Below, piece by piece: positions 54,304-64,000 of a DNA stretch of 64,000 bases (within the stretch, counting starts at the first letter, position 1; every line of letters starts with the position of its first letter). Origin of the DNA: Alteromonas marina (lineage in GTDB: Bacteria; Pseudomonadota; Gammaproteobacteria; Enterobacterales; Alteromonadaceae); contig NZ_JWLW01000012.1 of assembly GCF_000808575.1 (NCBI RefSeq), forward strand, positions 248,001 to 312,000, given 5' to 3'. The notes under the pieces were generated by a model, which was not told the origin of the DNA, searched no databases, and saw nothing but the letters and a program-made list of their open reading frames with translations. The position numbers and the translations under genes were made by a program.

Positions 54304-55182
54304 CTACTTTTTGTAGACAAAAGGCAGAGGATCGACTTGTTTTCCGTTTCTTATTACTTCGTAGTGAACATGAACGCCCGTAGAGCGCCCCGTATTGCCC
54401 ATTTTCGCGATAGGTTCCCCTTTAGTTACCACATCGCCTATTGAAACAGTAAGGGTGTCGTTATGCCCATAGCGGGTAACATAGCCATCACCGTGATCAA
54501 TTTCTACTAGTTGGCCATAGCCGTAGCGCTCTCCTGCCCAGGTAACAATACCTGCAGCAGTTGCCACCACGTTTTCCCCAGCTTTACCTGCGAAGTCCAA
54601 CCCTTTATGCATGGTTGGTTCGCCGGTAAACGGGTCGGCCCGCATACCATAATAAGAAGACAACCACCCTGACTTTATCGGACGACCAGATAATTGGCTC
54701 TGTTCGTTGATATGGTGACCCCTGACCAAACTTTCAAGCATAGACAACTGTTGAGACTTTAAATCGAGTGATTGCTCTAGTTTGGCTATTTCGTGAAGGA
54801 TGGGATCGTCTTGAAGGTTATCCGGTATCGATACCGGTACGAAAGCGTCCAGGTCAGTCGCTGACATACCTAATTCTGTTGCAATTTGCTTACCTTTCTC
54901 GTCCAGCAGGGTAGCTTGCGCAGATAGCTCTGCAACGTGAGAAAGCAAAGCTTTTAATTTTATTGTGGTTTGCTGTTTTAGCGCTTCAACGTCTTTCTGT
55001 TTTTCGCTGACTTCAGTTTGCGCTAAACGAACACGAGCAACATCTTCAGAGACCGATTCTGTTGACCGGCTCGACACTAGCATAAAAATAGACGAGAGCA
55101 CGGTTGCGCTCACGAGCGTACGGACACTAATACTGTGTCTGTAGCGTTTATTTTTACCTGCAAGTGTAATTGTTAGTTTCAT
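54304..55182 (-). CDS. M23 (LytM-type) peptidase, membrane anchored
   Basis: 292 residues. One membrane segment at about 22-38, a coiled-coil stalk about 45-105, then the LytM domain about 165-290. Zinc motif HKGLD (first His and Asp) and the later HVHYE are intact, so it may cut peptidoglycan peptides, unlike degenerate EnvC-type activators. The same gene type lies between lpxC and secA in many relatives. It probably acts in the periplasm in wall remodelling. Confidence 0.88.
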   Translation of the reverse strand: MKLTITLAGKNKRYRHSISVRTLVSATVLSSIFMLVSSRSTESVSEDVARVRLAQTEVSEKQKDVEALKQQTTIKLKALLSHVAELSAQATLLDEKGKQIATELGMSATDLDAFVPVSIPDNLQDDPILHEIAKLEQSLDLKSQQLSMLESLVRGHHINEQSQLSGRPIKSGWLSSYYGMRADPFTGEPTMHKGLDFAGKAGENVVATAAGIVTWAGERYGYGQLVEIDHGDGYVTRYGHNDTLTVSIGDVVTKGEPIAKMGNTGRSTGVHVHYEVIRNGKQVDPLPFVYKK

Positions 55183-55260
55183 ACCACGAAGAATGTTGCT
55201 TTTTCACGCCACTTTTTTTCATACCACTTCATACCACGATGAATGTGTTTTTAGCCAAAG
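55183..55260. repeat. Short direct repeats upstream of the M23 gene
   Basis: The stretch TTCATACCACG(A/A)(A/T)GAATGT occurs at about 55181-55197 and again at about 55228-55244, with a further TTCATACCAC at about 55219. The first copy includes the M23 start codon region, so a local duplication of the translation start is the simple reading. Confidence 0.6.
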
Positions 55261-55355
55261 GCGACAACCTTCGACCTATAGTTTTTATGTCACATGGGTG
55301 AAATTTATATTAATTATTCGGCTACTGTATCATTTATTTCAGTAATTGCCATATG

Positions 55356-55383
55356 AAAAAAAGCCGCCCGTTAGGCGGCTTTT
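55356..55383 (-). terminator. Terminator after lpxC
   Basis: Perfect 10-bp stem AAAAGCCGCC (55359-55368) and GGCGGCTTTT (55374-55383), five-base loop, T-run on the minus strand. It lies right after the lpxC stop. Confidence 0.9.
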
Positions 55384-55390
55384 CAAATTT

Positions 55391-56302
55391 TTACGCTAAC
55401 GCGGGTTGAGCATAACGAATTGGTGCCGTTTCCTGCGAGTCGTAGGTCACGAACTCCCAACACTCCTTTTGCGCAAGTACTGCGTTTAATAGCTTATTGT
55501 TCAGACCATGGCCTGTTTTGTACGCACGCAATTCACCAATTAGACTGTGGCCGCCAAGGTACAAGTCACCAATAGCATCCAAAATCTTGTGCTTTAAGAA
55601 TTCATCGTCGTAACGTAACCCTTCAGGATTAAGCACGCGGAATTCGTCTAGCGCTACAGCATTTTCCATGCTGCCACCTAACGCTAGGTTGTTAGCGTTC
55701 ATATACTCTAAGTCACGCATAAAGCCGAAGGTACGGGCACGACTTACTTCGTTCACATATGAGCATGAATCAAAATCCATCACCATATGCTGACGAGTTT
55801 GACTGATCACAGGATGATCAAAGTCAATTTGGAAATCAACGCGGAAACCATCATAAGGCACTAATTCGGCCCACTTATCGCCATCTTCTACACGAACTGG
55901 CTTTTTAATACGAATAAATTGCTTAGGCGCGTTTAGCTCTTCGATACCGGCAGATTGAAGTAAGAATACGAACGGGCTAGCACTTCCGTCCATAATTGGC
56001 AGCTCGTTACTGTCTACTTCAACAATAATGTTATCGATACCTAAACCTGCAAGTGCAGACGCTAAGTGCTCTACCGTTTGGATAGTTACACCGTCTTCGT
56101 TGTTCAGGCACGTACACAGCATGGTATTACCTACCGCGTTCGCACGCGAAGGTATGTCAACATGTGGTTCAAGGTCAACACGCCTAAACACGATACCCGT
56201 GTTTGCTGGCGCAGGTCGGAGAGTCATTGTGACCTTTTCCCCTTTATGAAGCCCAATTCCGGTCTCTTGTACCGATTGCTTGATTGTACGTTGTCTAATC
56301 AT
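55391..56302 (-). CDS. lpxC: UDP-3-O-acyl-N-acetylglucosamine deacetylase
   Basis: Committed step of lipid A synthesis. 303 residues (E. coli 305). Zinc ligands H79 (TVEHL), H238 and D242 (HKILDAIGD) and catalytic H265 (TGHGLNNK) are at the E. coli positions. Starts [19 protein letters not shown]. Lies between ftsZ and the M23/secA genes, as in enterobacteria. Confidence 0.97.
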   Translation of the reverse strand: MIRQRTIKQSVQETGIGLHKGEKVTMTLRPAPANTGIVFRRVDLEPHVDIPSRANAVGNTMLCTCLNNEDGVTIQTVEHLASALAGLGIDNIIVEVDSNELPIMDGSASPFVFLLQSAGIEELNAPKQFIRIKKPVRVEDGDKWAELVPYDGFRVDFQIDFDHPVISQTRQHMVMDFDSCSYVNEVSRARTFGFMRDLEYMNANNLALGGSMENAVALDEFRVLNPEGLRYDDEFLKHKILDAIGDLYLGGHSLIGELRAYKTGHGLNNKLLNAVLAQKECWEFVTYDSQETAPIRYAQPALA

Positions 56303-56515
56303 CTGCTTAAGCTTTTACCTATTAAAAAAGCGGGCGCGAATTATAGTGAGTTATTACTCACATGTCAAAAAACACCCGATCTGACGGATTTAACTCTGTC
56401 AGATTACGTATTTAATCAACCTATCCACGCGAAATTTTTCACGTTGTGTAAATACACCTTACTAGGTAAGACATCACAAACGCAAAATAATTCCCTTCCG
56501 TTTCAGGCAGCTAAA

Positions 56516-57682
56516 TTAGTCTGCCTGCTTACGAAGAAACGCAGGAATATCTAAATATTCCAAATCGTTGTCTGGCTGCGCACTATCATCAGCTTTTAGC
56601 GCCTGGTTGCCCTCTGTACCGCCTACTGCAGAACGTGGCTCACTTGATTGCGTGTTACCGTATTCTTTTGCAGGCTGAGTTAGACGAGAACCTTCAGAGC
56701 TAACTAGCGAAATGTCAGGCTTGCGCTCTGCGCCAATACCGGTTGCAACAACCGTTACGCGAAGCTCGTCTGTCATTTCCATATCGATAACCGTACCAAC
56801 AACCACTGTGGCGTTCTCTGAAGCAAACGCTTTAACGGCGTTACCTACAGTCTCGAACTCGTCAATAGCGAAATCTGGACCTGCCGTAATATTCACAAGA
56901 ATACCGCGCGCACCTGACAAATCGATATCTTCAAGAAGCGGGCTAGCAATCGCTGCTTCAGCAGCTTCTTCTGCACGATCAGGACCGCTTGCAGCACCAC
57001 TACCCATCATGGCTTTACCCATTTCAGACATAACAGTACGTACGTCTGCAAAGTCAACGTTGATAAGGCCAGGGCGGGTGATAAGCTCGGCAATACCTTG
57101 AACTGCACCGCGTAATACGTCATTTGCTGCGCTAAACGCTTGAAGAAGCGGCGTGCCCGGACCCATTACTTTAAGTAGTTTTTCGTTTGGAATGGTAATT
57201 AGCGAGTCAACGTTGTTAGACAGTTCGACAATGCCCTGTTCCGCAAACGAAGTACGCTTTTTACCTTCAAATGGGAATGGCTTAGTTACCACAGCTACCG
57301 TAAGAATACCCATTTCACGTGCAATCTTCGCCACTTCTGGCGCTGCACCCGTACCTGTACCACCACCCATACCGGCAGTGATGAAAACCATATCTGCACC
57401 GTCTAGCGCCTGACGAATGGTTTCTCTGTCTTCTTGTGCTGCTTCTCGACCAATGTTCGGATCAGCACCCGCACCTAACCCTTTCGTTACACTTGAGCCA
57501 ATTTGAAGTGTAACGTCGGCACTTGAGCTACGAAGCACCTGTGCATCGGTGTTAACTGCAATAAATTCCACGCCTTCAATGCTTTGAGACACCATGTGCT
57601 CAACGGCATTGCCGCCGCCGCCACCGACACCGATGACTTTGATTACGGCTTCTTCGCCGTGACTATCCATTAATTCGAACAT
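56516..57682 (-). CDS. ftsZ: Cell division GTPase FtsZ
   Basis: 388 residues from the ATG at 57682 (GGAGAG six bases upstream). GTP-binding [10 protein letters not shown] (about 19-28), the tubulin signature [10 protein letters not shown] (about 106-115), T7 loop NVDFADVR (about 206-213). A variable linker (about 320-370) leads to the conserved C-terminal peptide [15 protein letters not shown] that binds FtsA and ZapD/ZipA. 213 bases before lpxC. Confidence 0.98.
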   Translation of the reverse strand: MFELMDSHGEEAVIKVIGVGGGGGNAVEHMVSQSIEGVEFIAVNTDAQVLRSSSADVTLQIGSSVTKGLGAGADPNIGREAAQEDRETIRQALDGADMVFITAGMGGGTGTGAAPEVAKIAREMGILTVAVVTKPFPFEGKKRTSFAEQGIVELSNNVDSLITIPNEKLLKVMGPGTPLLQAFSAANDVLRGAVQGIAELITRPGLINVDFADVRTVMSEMGKAMMGSGAASGPDRAEEAAEAAIASPLLEDIDLSGARGILVNITAGPDFAIDEFETVGNAVKAFASENATVVVGTVIDMEMTDELRVTVVATGIGAERKPDISLVSSEGSRLTQPAKEYGNTQSSEPRSAVGGTEGNQALKADDSAQPDNDLEYLDIPAFLRKQAD

Positions 57683-57791
57683 ACTTACTCTCCGGTTGTA
57701 CGTCTTTTTAAACACTACGCCAGGTCATTCCCTTAGGCTAATTGCTTCCTGCTAGCCTTGATGCCGTAGCTATAGCGCCCCCAAAATAAAA

Positions 57792-59021
57792 TTAAAATTC
57801 ACCTTTAAACCAGCTTTGCACTCGATGAAATAAACTTTCACCGGTCTTCTGCGTACTGGACTTCTTATTATCAGATTGTACTTTGCCATATTGCAGCAGT
57901 CCTACGACTGTCGCAAAGCCAGCATCATCAACATATTCGGACAAGCCTTTTACGTTGATGGGTTTGCCCACGCGCACGGGCATCTGGAAAAGTTCTTCGG
58001 CAAATTCCACAGCTCCTTCCATCTTAGCGGTACCGCCAGTAAGTACAAGACCTGCTGCGATTTGCTCTTCCAGACCGCTGGCACGAATTTCATCATGTAC
58101 CAGCTCAAAAAGCTCTTGATAGCGAGGTTCTATAACCTCAGCTAACGTATGGCGAGACATCACTCTAGCTGGGCGTCCACCTACGCTAGGTACTTCAATG
58201 CTGTCTTCCATACTCACCATATCTTTCAATGCACAGGCGTAATTCACCTTAATTTCTTCTGCATTGCTAATAGGCGTTCTAAATATTTTAGCGATGTCGC
58301 TGGTAATTTGATTACCCGCAACCGGTATTACCGCCGTGTGGCGAATAGCGCCATCAGTGTAGATAACCATATCCATAGTACCACCACCGATATCAACCAC
58401 GCATACGCCAAGCTCGCGCTCGTCGTCAGTCAGTACCGCATAACTTGATGCCAACGCTGAAAAGATCAGCTGATCGGCATTAAGTTCACAACGCTCAACA
58501 CATTTCACCATGTTTTTCGCCATATCGTCGGCACAGGTAATAATGTGAGCATCCGCTTCCATTCTTACTCCTGACATACCGATAGGGTTCTTAATCCCTT
58601 CCTGCACATCAATAGTAAATTCTTGTGGTAACACGTGTAGTAAACGACGTTCCGCTGCAATTGGCACACTACGCGCTGCATGAATAACGTTATCTACGTC
58701 TTCTTGTGTTACTTCCTGATTGTTAATCGGTACCATGCCATTTTCATTTTGGCACTTAACGTGTCGTCCCGAGATAGACATAAAAACTGAAGACACACGG
58801 CAATCTGCCATTAACTCCATCTCGTTTACAGCACGCTGGACTGATTTAACCACCAGGTTCAAATCGTTAACGCCGCCCTTATCCATGCCTTTCGATGCAT
58901 GGGTGCCCACGCCAACAATACTGATTTGATCATCTTCTAGTAATTCACCCACCACGGCCTTTACTTGGCTGGTGCCGATATCTAGTCCTACAATCAAATT
59001 GCGTTCAGCAGGTTTTGACAT
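57792..59021 (-). CDS. ftsA: Cell division actin-like protein FtsA
   Basis: 409 residues from the ATG at 59021 (AAGGA five bases upstream). Actin-type ATPase with LIVGLDIGTSQVKAVVGE at the N-terminus, the SHS2 1C domain, VVDIGGGTMDMVIY (phosphate 2) and VLTGGTAKMEG. It ends in an amphipathic membrane-targeting helix FHRVQSWFKGEF. Tethers FtsZ to the membrane. Confidence 0.97.
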   Translation of the reverse strand: MSKPAERNLIVGLDIGTSQVKAVVGELLEDDQISIVGVGTHASKGMDKGGVNDLNLVVKSVQRAVNEMELMADCRVSSVFMSISGRHVKCQNENGMVPINNQEVTQEDVDNVIHAARSVPIAAERRLLHVLPQEFTIDVQEGIKNPIGMSGVRMEADAHIITCADDMAKNMVKCVERCELNADQLIFSALASSYAVLTDDERELGVCVVDIGGGTMDMVIYTDGAIRHTAVIPVAGNQITSDIAKIFRTPISNAEEIKVNYACALKDMVSMEDSIEVPSVGGRPARVMSRHTLAEVIEPRYQELFELVHDEIRASGLEEQIAAGLVLTGGTAKMEGAVEFAEELFQMPVRVGKPINVKGLSEYVDDAGFATVVGLLQYGKVQSDNKKSSTQKTGESLFHRVQSWFKGEF

Positions 59022-59028
59022 GGTTTCC

Positions 59029-59799
59029 TTAACTCTCTTCATCTGTGGCGCTGTCGTCTTTCCATCCGACTGCTACGCCCGTGTCATAGCGAAGGTCGAC
59101 GTATTTCACCGCCTTCTCTTGTTGCGCCAGAAGTGGATAAACATCAATAAAGCGTTGTAGCCTATCGATAAACTCCTGACGTCCTAAATTCAATTTAATG
59201 CCGTTTTTCAACTGCACTTGCCATGCAAATCGCTCGCTTAAGGACAGCTCGTCTAACGTCATATCCGTCGTCGCAATCAACGCGTGCATGGCGTTGTAGC
59301 CTTCAAGGGCGGTTTTTTCGCTACCACCCGGGCCGTAAAGGCGCGGTAAGTCTAACTTCACGCCTTCGTCGTTAAACGTATCGCCATAAGGGTTTAACAA
59401 CAAATCTTCATTCCATTGCGCAACCGGCTGCTGCTCAACCAAATAAATTTTTAACGTATTTGGCCACTTTTTTCTTACTGACGCGCGATAAACCCAAGGC
59501 TGCGCTTCAACAAGCTCAAATACTTCGTTGACATCAAGCGCGAAAAAGCTTCCAGGCTGCGCCTTGCGTATTAACCGCTCTAGCTTGGTAATATCGATGT
59601 GCTGATAATCACCAGAAAAATCGATAACCTGTACCGGCATTTGCTGTTCATCCTGCAAATACTGGTTTGCTTTAAGCCCACCAAACACTAATCCAGCAAT
59701 AACAAACAGTAAGAAAGCGACGCCGCCCCAGACTGCCGTTTTACTTTTGCCACTCTTTGCAGAAGCGGGCTTACCTTGATTAGTGTTGGTATCAGCCAC
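59029..59799 (-). CDS. ftsQ: Cell division protein FtsQ
   Basis: 256 residues. Short cytoplasmic N-terminus, one membrane segment (about 27-46), POTRA domain (about 57-125, starting VQVIDFSGDYQHIDITKLE) and the beta domain ending in YVDLRYDTGVAVGW. Recruits FtsL and FtsB. Two bases after ddlB and seven before ftsA. Confidence 0.95.
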   Translation of the reverse strand: MADTNTNQGKPASAKSGKSKTAVWGGVAFLLFVIAGLVFGGLKANQYLQDEQQMPVQVIDFSGDYQHIDITKLERLIRKAQPGSFFALDVNEVFELVEAQPWVYRASVRKKWPNTLKIYLVEQQPVAQWNEDLLLNPYGDTFNDEGVKLDLPRLYGPGGSEKTALEGYNAMHALIATTDMTLDELSLSERFAWQVQLKNGIKLNLGRQEFIDRLQRFIDVYPLLAQQEKAVKYVDLRYDTGVAVGWKDDSATDEES

Positions 59800-59801
59800 G
59801 T

Positions 59802-60785
59802 TTACGCCTTGTTTGCAACGTCATCAAAACTGGTAGAAAGAATACTTAATACCAGTTCATCAAAAGTTAGTCCTGCAACTTTGGCTGCCTTCGGCACCAA
59901 ACTTTTTTCTGTCATGCCAGGCACTGTGTTCGCCTCTAGCAAATAAAATTGCCTTTGGTTGTCCTGCATAACGTCAATTCTACCCCAGCCGCTGCCAGAA
60001 ATAGCATCAAAAGCACGGGATGCTAGTTTTGATAGCTGTGCTTCTTGCTCTTCAGACAAGCCGCTTGGGCAATAGTATTCTGTTGTATTATCCTGATATT
60101 TCGCAGCATAATCATAGAATGTATGTGGAGTAGACATGCGAATAGACGGCAACGCCTGTCCCTGCAATACAGAAACAGTGAATTCGGGGCCATCTATATA
60201 CTGCTCCAACAGGACTTGATTATCGTATTTAAAGGCGTCCTGAATGGCAGTTTCGAGCTGTTTAGCGCTTGTCACTCTCGCCATGCCAATACTCGACCCT
60301 TCTCTGGCCGGTTTTACCATGACTTCATTCCCCAATTTATCCATTATAGCGCTGCACTTACCAGCTTCAAAGTGCCTTTTATCAGCAATTTCATATTTTG
60401 CAGTGGGTAAGCCTAAACTTTGCCACACTTGCTTAGTATGAATTTTGTCCATTGCCAGCGCAGAACCTAAAACTCGGCTTCCCGTGTAGGGGATTTTTAG
60501 GAACTGAAGGGCTCCTTGCATAGAGCCATCTTCACCACCGCGACCGTGCAGCATAATTAGTGCTCTATCAACGTTGAGGTCGATAAGGTCGGTCAGAGGT
60601 CGCTCTGCTGGGTCAAACGCAAACGCATCTACGCCTTGTCGTAACAATGCATTTAACACCGCATTGCCCGAATTAAGCGATACTTCCCGTTCAGCAGAGT
60701 CACCGCCGAGCAGCACAGCTACTTTGCCATACTCGTTCGGCGAGTGGGTTTTCTGTGAGTGAATACTTACTGAAGGTGTAAACAT
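59802..60785 (-). CDS. ddlB: D-alanine--D-alanine ligase
   Basis: 327 residues from the ATG at 60785 (GGGGA five bases upstream). ATP-grasp ligase making the D-Ala-D-Ala end of the wall precursor. Motifs VAVLLGGDSAEREVSLNSG (N-terminus), MLHGRGGEDG, KPAREGSSIGM and LLEANTVPGMTEKSLVP. Usual N-termini are about 15-20 residues shorter, so a start nearer the GKVAVLLGG segment cannot be excluded, but none has a better site. Confidence 0.95.
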   Translation of the reverse strand: MFTPSVSIHSQKTHSPNEYGKVAVLLGGDSAEREVSLNSGNAVLNALLRQGVDAFAFDPAERPLTDLIDLNVDRALIMLHGRGGEDGSMQGALQFLKIPYTGSRVLGSALAMDKIHTKQVWQSLGLPTAKYEIADKRHFEAGKCSAIMDKLGNEVMVKPAREGSSIGMARVTSAKQLETAIQDAFKYDNQVLLEQYIDGPEFTVSVLQGQALPSIRMSTPHTFYDYAAKYQDNTTEYYCPSGLSEEQEAQLSKLASRAFDAISGSGWGRIDVMQDNQRQFYLLEANTVPGMTEKSLVPKAAKVAGLTFDELVLSILSTSFDDVANKA

Positions 60786-60786
60786 C

Positions 60787-62232
60787 TTATTCCCCTTCCT
60801 TTGCAAGTGTGATCGGCTCTAGCGCGTGACGAGCTAAGAGCTTAGCAATTTGTCCGATGTTACCCGCCCCTTGGGTCATAACGATGTCGCCATCTTGCAT
60901 GATATTCGCCAAAATAGCTGGTAAGGCGTCTTTGTCACCTACGTATACAGGCTCTATTTGACCGCGCTGACGAATGGAACGGCATAGCGCTTTACTGTCA
61001 GCGCCTTCAATAGGTTGTTCACTGGCAGCATATACATCCAGAAGCAACAAGGCATCAACACTCGACAGTACTTCAACAAAGTCCTCGTAAAGGTCGCGGG
61101 TTCGCGTAAAGCGATGTGGTTGATAAACCATTACTAAGCGCTTATCAGGCCAGTTTGCACGAGCCGCAGCGATAGTCGCCCTTACTTCCGTCGGGTGGTG
61201 ACCATAATCATCCACCAAACACACCTCACCTTTGCTGGTATTAAACGTACCTAACTGCTCGAAACGACGACCTATTCCACCAAAGCTGGCTAATGCGCGA
61301 ATGATAGCGTCGTCATCTACACCTTCATCTGTTGCGACAGCGATAGCAGCAAGGGCATTTAGCACATTGTGGTTACCGGTGAGGTTCAACGTTATATCTA
61401 GCGGTTCGCGTTCTGGGCGAATGACCGTAAAATTCGCTTTACCGAATGACAGAGAAACATTTTCTGCGCGATAGTCATTATGTGATTCAAAACCATAGGT
61501 AAGAATGCTTCGACCTATACGAGGGCGAATTTCTTGGATATTTGCATCGTCACCGCACACGATGGCTTGACCATAAAACGGTAGGTTCGACAAGAAATCA
61601 ACAAAGGTATCTTTCACCTTTGAGAAGTCGCCACCATAAGTATCCATATGGTCAGCTTCAATGTTGGTCACCACAGAAACCATTGGCTGCAAATGAAGAA
61701 ACGACGCATCGCTCTCGTCAGCCTCTGCGATTAGATAACGGCTTTTACCCAAACGCGCATTCGTACCAGCACTGTTAAGCAAACCGCCGATAACAAACGT
61801 AGGGTCATACTCCGCTTCTGCGAAAATCGTTGAAATTAAACTGGTTGTGGTAGTTTTGCCGTGGGTACCCGCCACCGCAATACCGTGGCGGAATCGCATC
61901 AATTCTGCCAGCATTTCTGCACGGCGAATAATTGGAATGCGCTTTTCACGAGCAACAATAATCTCTGGATTTTGCTCATTGATAGCGCTAGACACCACAA
62001 TAACGTCCATGCCTTCGACATTTTCCGCACGGTGGCCTATTTTCACATCAGCACCTAATTCGCTTAAGCGCTGTGTCATTGGCCCTTCTTGAATGTCAGA
62101 GCCAGCAATAGCATAACCTTCGTTCAGTAATACTTCGGCAATACCACCCATACCGGCACCGCCGATACCAATAAAGAATATATTTTTCACCCTGCGCATT
62201 TGCGGGCTTTCAAATGGGGTTTTAAAAACCAT
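60787..62232 (-). CDS. murC: UDP-N-acetylmuramate--L-alanine ligase
   Basis: 481 residues. Adds L-Ala to UDP-MurNAc. [17 protein letters not shown] at the N-terminus (UDP-binding), ATP loop GTHGKTTT (about 120-127), EADESD, and the C-terminal [10 protein letters not shown] and [12 protein letters not shown]. One base before ddlB and shares a base with murG, so tightly coupled. Confidence 0.97.
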   Translation of the reverse strand: MVFKTPFESPQMRRVKNIFFIGIGGAGMGGIAEVLLNEGYAIAGSDIQEGPMTQRLSELGADVKIGHRAENVEGMDVIVVSSAINEQNPEIIVAREKRIPIIRRAEMLAELMRFRHGIAVAGTHGKTTTTSLISTIFAEAEYDPTFVIGGLLNSAGTNARLGKSRYLIAEADESDASFLHLQPMVSVVTNIEADHMDTYGGDFSKVKDTFVDFLSNLPFYGQAIVCGDDANIQEIRPRIGRSILTYGFESHNDYRAENVSLSFGKANFTVIRPEREPLDITLNLTGNHNVLNALAAIAVATDEGVDDDAIIRALASFGGIGRRFEQLGTFNTSKGEVCLVDDYGHHPTEVRATIAAARANWPDKRLVMVYQPHRFTRTRDLYEDFVEVLSSVDALLLLDVYAASEQPIEGADSKALCRSIRQRGQIEPVYVGDKDALPAILANIMQDGDIVMTQGAGNIGQIAKLLARHALEPITLAKEGE

Positions 62233-63350
62233 TAGTCCCCTACTCCTACCACGCTTTTAACGTGGCTTACTACATGTTCCGTGGCATGAGTGCTTGCACA
62301 TGTTTTTGCTACAGCGCCCATCTTTAAGCAGTCTTCAGGGTGTTGTAACCACTGACGCACCGCCTGCCCTAAATTTTCTTTTAAAACTGATTGAGCGATC
62401 ATTAATGCCGCATTTTGCTTTACTAACGACTGCGCATTTTTTGTTTGATGATCGTCAACCGCAAAAGGTAGCGGTACGAAAATCGCCGCGCGTCCGGCAG
62501 CTGCAACTTCACTTACCGTAAGCGCACCGGCTCTACAGACAACAAAGTCTGCCCATTCATAAGCTGCGGCCATGTCATCAATAAAATCACTGACATCGAT
62601 TTTCGACATATCTGCGCCCACCGACATATATGCCTGCGAAACACCTTCACTGTTACCTTTACCGCACTGGTGCTTTATCGATAACCCATCGAGTACACCG
62701 CATGTTTCTGGGACGGTTTCATTGAGAATTTGCGCGCCTAAACTGCCGCCTACAACAAGTAAATTAAGGCCTTGTTTATGTTCTGTGGTGTTTTCACGAG
62801 CGTCTGTGTCAATGTCTACAGATTTGGGCTTCACCTGCCAAATTTCATCACGGACAGGATTGCCAACAGTATGCACCTTAGCCCCTACACCTGAAAATTG
62901 TTCTTTAGCATCGTTAAAGCCAAGCAATACGCGGCTTGCGATTTTACTAAGCAGCTTATTGGTCATGCCCGCAGCAGCATTTTGCTCATGTACTATCACA
63001 GGAATACCTAAGCTTTTTGCGGCAACGCCGCCTGGGCCGCTAGCGTAACCACCAAATCCGACAACGATATCAGGTTGAAGGCGCTTTATAATTCGTCTTG
63101 CAGAAAATAAGCTTTTAACTAATGCAACAGCACCTTGAAGACGTGCCGTAACACCTTTGCCACGAAGCCCTTTTACCGGAATAAAGTGAATAGGTATGTC
63201 GTGCTTAGGCACAACTTGCGCTTCCATCCGCTCGGCGGTGCCTAGCCAATGAATGTCCCAACCTTCATTTCGAAGCGCGTTTGCCACTGCAAGTCCTGGA
63301 AAAACATGTCCGCCTGTACCGCCAGCCATAATTAAGCAACGCTTAGCCAT
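62232..63350 (-). CDS. murG: UDP-GlcNAc:lipid I N-acetylglucosaminyltransferase
   Basis: 372 residues. Peripheral inner-membrane GT-B enzyme converting lipid I to lipid [14 protein letters not shown] (G loop 1, about 10-21), [10 protein letters not shown] (G loop 2, about 98-107), [13 protein letters not shown] (G loop 3) and [15 protein letters not shown]. An acidic insertion around residues 180-195 precedes loop 3. Overlaps ftsW by eight bases. Confidence 0.97.
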   Translation of the reverse strand: MAKRCLIMAGGTGGHVFPGLAVANALRNEGWDIHWLGTAERMEAQVVPKHDIPIHFIPVKGLRGKGVTARLQGAVALVKSLFSARRIIKRLQPDIVVGFGGYASGPGGVAAKSLGIPVIVHEQNAAAGMTNKLLSKIASRVLLGFNDAKEQFSGVGAKVHTVGNPVRDEIWQVKPKSVDIDTDARENTTEHKQGLNLLVVGGSLGAQILNETVPETCGVLDGLSIKHQCGKGNSEGVSQAYMSVGADMSKIDVSDFIDDMAAAYEWADFVVCRAGALTVSEVAAAGRAAIFVPLPFAVDDHQTKNAQSLVKQNAALMIAQSVLKENLGQAVRQWLQHPEDCLKMGAVAKTCASTHATEHVVSHVKSVVGVGD

Positions 63351-64000
63351 TATCTGCCTCCTGCGCTATCCGCGCGAGTATAGCTTTAATGCCAGCTTTT
63401 CCTTCATCTTCTGCGCTTGATCTTTTGGCGCTAGGTTTAGCTTCAACCGTCACTGTAGAAAAGTCAGCTTCGTCGCTCTTGTGCTCTGCACTCGCCCAAC
63501 TTTCAGCATGTGCCGCTTTAGATTGCGACGCGTTAGTAGGAATAGGCTTTTTACGGCGGGCTTTGCTTTTACCGGACTTGCTATCGCCTCGGCCAATCGC
63601 CTGTACGCCATCAACCCTCAATTCAAAATCGATACGAAGTAATATGGCTACCGCTACTGACATAATGATAAGTGATGAACCGCCGTAACTAACTAACGGC
63701 AGTGTTAGCCCTTTGGTTGGCAGGATACCGGCGCTTGCACCAATATTTACCGCCGTTTGGAAACTAAACCAAATGCCTATGCTGTAAGCCATGTAACCAT
63801 CAAACGCTCGCCCTTTTTCAAGTGCCTTATTTCCAATGCTCAGCGCACGCAACACCATCCACAAAATTAGGCCGAGTACGGCAAGCACACCAACGAAGCC
63901 CAGCTCTTCCGCTAAGATCGCCATAACAAAGTCAGTGTGTGCTTCGGGTAAGAACTCCAGTTTTTGCAAACTATTGCCTAGGCCTTGTCCGAACCAGTTA
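63343..64000 (-). CDS. ftsW: Septal peptidoglycan glycosyltransferase FtsW (5' part missing)
   Basis: C-terminal 218 residues of a SEDS protein; the gene continues past the window end. Hallmarks: [22 protein letters not shown], then membrane helices and the [17 protein letters not shown] segment. After the last helix a charged tail of about 97 residues follows (63343-63636), first Lys/Arg-rich, then Ser/Glu/Asp-rich, ending in a short helix [15 protein letters not shown]. coli FtsW has only some 20-30 residues there. Confidence 0.95.
   Translation of the reverse strand, partial: NWFGQGLGNSLQKLEFLPEAHTDFVMAILAEELGFVGVLAVLGLILWMVLRALSIGNKALEKGRAFDGYMAYSIGIWFSFQTAVNIGASAGILPTKGLTLPLVSYGGSSLIIMSVAVAILLRIDFELRVDGVQAIGRGDSKSGKSKARRKKPIPTNASQSKAAHAESWASAEHKSDEADFSTVTVEAKPSAKRSSAEDEGKAGIKAILARIAQEADNG

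Noticed and set aside
1-64000. tRNA, rRNA, CRISPR arrays, insertion sequences
   Set aside because: Read by eye on both strands; no cloverleaf tails, spacer-repeat periodicity, or transposase motifs were recognised.

Overview
The window reads as chromosome of a marine gammaproteobacterium. The protein sequences and gene order (pdhR-aceEF-lpdA next to ampDE, nadC-pil-coaE-zapD-yacG, and lpxC-ftsZAQ-ddlB-murCG-ftsW) point to the Alteromonas group. This assignment rests on recognition, not on a search. I found no rRNA, tRNA, CRISPR array, insertion sequence or prophage.

Layout. (1) 1-4293, minus strand: ubiquinone hydroxylases ubiI (cut by the window start) and ubiH, then pepP and a YgfB-family gene. 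(2) 4294-11660, plus strand: a poorly coding stretch where zapA would be expected, 6S RNA (ssrS), then ribokinase, nucleoside hydrolase, a hybrid histidine kinase, fau, rpiA and serA. The kinase-hydrolase pair plus rpiA gives a route from nucleosides through ribose-5-phosphate. serA carries a likely MetJ operator upstream. (3) 11724-15661, minus: two DUF481 outer-membrane paralogues, an HDOD protein, a DUF1289 protein and a SIMPL protein. (4) 15825-21679: an AcrAB-type RND pump divergent from a LysR regulator. (5) 21687-31088, minus: a probably truncated STAS-like gene, lpdA, aceF (three lipoyl domains), aceE, pdhR with an operator upstream, ampE, ampD. (6) 31272-38795, plus: a retroviral-type aspartic protease, nadC, pilA, pilC, pilD (pilB is missing), coaE, zapD, yacG and an aspartoacylase-family gene. 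(7) 39014-50658, minus: an eleven-gene chemosensory operon. (8) 51034-64000, minus: mutT, secA, an M23 peptidase, lpxC and the division/cell-wall cluster, ending inside ftsW.

The most interesting block is the chemosensory operon. It encodes a soluble receptor with two signalling hairpin tips (DosM-like), a three-domain CheW, CheB, a HEAT-repeat protein, CheR, CheY, a large CheA, a small STAS-like protein, a ParA-family ATPase, a second CheY-like protein and a short membrane receptor with almost no periplasmic part and a CheZ-like D-x3-Q motif. The genes overlap or nearly touch. Gene content resembles Vibrio cholerae chemotaxis cluster I, whose proteins form cytoplasmic arrays. The ParA ATPase suggests that this array may be actively positioned, as for cytoplasmic clusters in Rhodobacter sphaeroides.

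Other points of interest are the three-gene insertion between ssrS and fau, a ten-G run in the fau active-site motif, an insertion in UbiH, a long FtsW tail and several intercistronic hairpins.
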